In this document: positions 62,167 through 64,000 of the stretch, piece by piece
Layout: every line of letters begins with the position of its first letter
Numbering within the stretch: the first letter of the stretch is position 1
Origin: Saprospiraceae bacterium
Lineage (GTDB): Bacteria > Bacteroidota > Bacteroidia > Chitinophagales > Saprospiraceae
NCBI GenBank assembly: GCA_020628095.1
Contig: JAHDFP010000002.1
Coordinates: 1 to 64,000 of the forward strand
DNA length: 64,000 nt
Direction of reading: 5' to 3'
Made by a program: the position numbers and the translations under genes
Notes under the pieces: generated by a model
What the model was told of the DNA's origin: nothing
The model's database searches: none
What the model saw: only the letters and a program-made list of their open reading frames with translations

Positions 62167-64000
62167 ATGAGGAACTTGGTTACTCACATTTTTGACATGT
62201 TCAAATCTCAGGTTATGACACCTGTGATTTTGTGTTGTTTCATGATGCATGTCTTACCGCAATCATCCTTGGCACAAACTACATTGGGCTTAGGAGATGT
62301 TGCTATTACAGGATATCAATCTGATAATCCTGATAAGATTTCATTTGTTCTTCTGACCTGCGTAGAAAGCGGAACGGAAATTCACTTTACGGATTTCGGG
62401 TGGTTATCCACTGGTGGATTTAGGATTGCTGGTTCAGGCACGACTAAGGAGGGTGTTCTTACCTGGACATCCGATACGGACTTATCCTGTGGAGCAGTGA
62501 TAACAATGCTGCCAGGATCTAACGAGGTCAATAGTGGAACGATATCTAGTGGGTCTCTCTGGCCTAATAGTATATCATTAGAAGTAGCTGGTGATCAGGT
62601 ATTTGTGTTTCAGGGTTCCTTGGCCAGTCCTACTCTTTTGACTGGGATACAAATGAATGGAGCGTGGGATGCAGATGCAGTAGATAGAATGACCTCTGCC
62701 CAGCCAAGTGCCTTCACAGATGGAGTTAACTCTGTTTCCTTTACACCAGAAAGAATGAACGCAGTATTCAACGGATGTCCTCTTTCTGGAGAATTAGTCG
62801 GTAGTGCTGCCATGATATCCCAGACTATATATACAGCGAGCAGTTGGATTCTATCTAACTCTAGAACACTAACAATTCCTGGTGATTGCACATATAACCC
62901 ATGTCCAGGAGAGCCTGTCGTTAGTATATCGGAAGCGTGTGATGCTGTCCAGATCGGTAGATGTCAATATAGTCTTACGCCAGCTAATGCAGGTGATATA
63001 ATATCTCCAAGTGTGGTTATGGATCAGGTGGATGGATATACAGGAGGTATGCAAACTTTTTCTGTAACAGGGACAGATGGTTGTACACAATCTTATGATG
63101 TCGTTATCCCTGCATGTCACTGTACGGTATTCGTACCAGTTGTAGGGTCATTTGTTATTTCTGATCCATGTAGTTGTAACGAAGATCAGACAAGTAATGG
63201 TTCTAACGATGGGACATTTTCTGAGACCGTGAGTATAAGCGGACAGAGCGGTTACGATGTAGTAGGTAATTTTTCTACACCATCGGGCATGCCTAATTTA
63301 ATGTTTACAGAAAGTCCAGCAGGTTCAGGTAATTATTCGGCGACATTTAATCATAGAGACGGCCAAGGATATGTGATGTGTCTGGAGGATATGATGGGTA
63401 ATGCACTGACTGATGCTGATGGAGTACAACTTTGTATAAGTAATGTCTGCGAGTATCCAGAAATCACAGAACCAGATTTCGGTGGACCTCTCTGTGCAGA
63501 AGATAATCCTATCGATTTATCCGCTTTGATTACAATGCCTGTAGAAGGTGGAACGATAACAACTGTGGTTAATGGTGTTACAACTAACATTTTTGATCCT
63601 TCGGCATTAGGACCAGGTATGCATCATGTGATGTGGATGTTTGATGGCAACTTCGTGGATAATATGAATGGGACTGTAAGCGACCCTGCTTTTCCAGGTT
63701 GTATGTCTTTTTACGAAACTACAGTAGAGATTCACCCATGTGATTGTTCTTGCGAGTTGCAGTGTATAGGACAAGTTAACGTATCACTAGACGAAAACTG
63801 TTCTGCCGAGATTAATCCTGCTATGGGTGGCGTAGGTATTACGCCTGCTTGTAACAACTATTATTCTATACAGGTCTATGACGATCATGGCGAAATAATT
63901 GCTGGCAACTTAGTAGACTACTCTCATGTAGATCAAGAACTAACTTATAAAATTACAGAACCAGTATGTGGCAATAAGTGCTGGGGATCATTAAATGTGG
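62167..64000 (+). CDS. Very large secreted surface protein, 5' part (runs off the window)
   Basis: The frame from ATG 62167 stays open for 611 codons to the right edge. The N-terminus has a signal peptide with a long hydrophobic core (VILCCFMMHVLPQSSLAQ). A first domain begins GLGDVAITGYQSDNPDKISF and HFTDFGWLSTGG, a layout common at the start of T9SS-exported Bacteroidota surface proteins. It is followed by repeated Cys-rich Ig-like segments (for example CEYPEITEPDFGGPLC and CDCSCELQC). Adhesin or gliding-type function is inferred; the expected T9SS C-terminus lies outside the window. Confidence 0.82.
   Translation, partial: MRNLVTHIFDMFKSQVMTPVILCCFMMHVLPQSSLAQTTLGLGDVAITGYQSDNPDKISFVLLTCVESGTEIHFTDFGWLSTGGFRIAGSGTTKEGVLTWTSDTDLSCGAVITMLPGSNEVNSGTISSGSLWPNSISLEVAGDQVFVFQGSLASPTLLTGIQMNGAWDADAVDRMTSAQPSAFTDGVNSVSFTPERMNAVFNGCPLSGELVGSAAMISQTIYTASSWILSNSRTLTIPGDCTYNPCPGEPVVSISEACDAVQIGRCQYSLTPANAGDIISPSVVMDQVDGYTGGMQTFSVTGTDGCTQSYDVVIPACHCTVFVPVVGSFVISDPCSCNEDQTSNGSNDGTFSETVSISGQSGYDVVGNFSTPSGMPNLMFTESPAGSGNYSATFNHRDGQGYVMCLEDMMGNALTDADGVQLCISNVCEYPEITEPDFGGPLCAEDNPIDLSALITMPVEGGTITTVVNGVTTNIFDPSALGPGMHHVMWMFDGNFVDNMNGTVSDPAFPGCMSFYETTVEIHPCDCSCELQCIGQVNVSLDENCSAEINPAMGGVGITPACNNYYSIQVYDDHGEIIAGNLVDYSHVDQELTYKITEPVCGNKCWGSLNV

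Noticed and set aside
62610-63590. Minus-strand open frames over the last 1.4 kb
   Set aside because: They lie inside the 611-codon plus-strand frame, which has a signal peptide and secreted-protein composition; the minus frames show no recognisable domain.
1-64000. CRISPR arrays, tRNA, rRNA, insertion sequences, prophage or conjugative genes
   Set aside because: No spaced repeat series, cloverleaf, transposase, integrase or phage structural motif was seen on either strand.

Overview
The window comes from a member of the Bacteroidota, most likely a Saprospirales/Chitinophagales-type aerobe. The sequence evidence is: two complete secreted proteins with type IX secretion (T9SS) C-terminal sorting domains; a PorE-like TPR/beta-propeller/OmpA protein; two TonB receptors with N-terminal carboxypeptidase-regulatory-like domains; a bat (aerotolerance) cluster; bacillithiol synthase BshA; families largely confined to Bacteroidota (DUF4294, DUF3667, DUF6660-like); mevalonate-pathway genes instead of MEP genes; and repeated promoter boxes of the form TAnnTTTG, the -7 element of this phylum. 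GC is about 40 % over most of the window. I saw no rRNA, tRNA, CRISPR array, IS element or prophage.

Layout. 1-7.7 kb: the tail of an unidentified gene, then rfaE2 (LPS heptose), a Nif3-like protein, a zinc-ribbon coiled-coil protein, batB-batC-(short batD paralogue)-batD and asnS, all on the plus strand. 7.8-11.2 kb: a giant FG-GAP/ASPIC lipoprotein. 11.2-13.4 kb (minus): an AT-rich orphan with a HEPN-like RNxxxH motif, tspO and pth. 13.4-19.9 kb (plus): DinB-like protein, radical SAM/SPASM protein, TPR protein, PorE-like protein, rlmD and a small conserved gene. 19.9-24.6 kb (minus): DUF3667 membrane protein, then three mevalonate-pathway genes (GHMP kinase, HMG-CoA reductase, type 2 IPP isomerase). 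24.7-27.1 kb (plus): TPR protein and a flavoprotein. 27.2-31.1 kb (minus): Fic protein, an HMA-TonB receptor fusion and a Cys-rich DUF6660-like protein, together a probable copper-type metal locus. 31.2-36.6 kb: an unknown secreted protein, YceI lipoprotein with a MerR/B12-like regulator, bshA, a small gene, and an AT-rich gene broken by one in-frame TAA.

36.7-40.9 kb (minus): an overlapping operon of TonB receptor, LytS-type histidine kinase and LytTR regulator, preceded by three direct repeats of about 21 bp that look like its operator. 41-51 kb: an unknown secreted protein, fumC, sod (plus), a T9SS-exported M4 peptidase, TfoX-like protein, a beta-barrel candidate, a secreted rhodanese, mvaD and DUF4294. 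51.3-56.1 kb (plus): PAP2-like membrane protein, dapD, a stand-alone DsbD-N protein and a DsbD with two N domains. 56.1-61.8 kb: GNAT protein and polysaccharide deacetylase (minus), TPR lipoprotein (plus), a Reeler-like T9SS protein (minus) and an MsbA-type ABC exporter (plus). 62.2 kb to the end: the 5' part of a very large secreted protein with a long leader and a good Bacteroidota promoter.

How the genes work together. Four enzymes of mevalonate-based isoprenoid synthesis lie at two loci (21-24.6 kb and 49.4-50.4 kb). YceI (polyisoprenoid binding) and its likely MerR regulator lie between them. Envelope redox and stress functions (Bat proteins, DsbD proteins, SOD, BshA, rhodanese) recur through the window. 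Most genes are ordinary chromosome. The least ordinary parts are the regulatory DNA (direct repeats at 40.9 kb, a dyad at 31.17 kb, an inverted repeat at 47.3 kb), two genes whose conserved N-termini extend beyond any ATG/GTG/TTG, and three AT-rich toxin/immunity-type genes.
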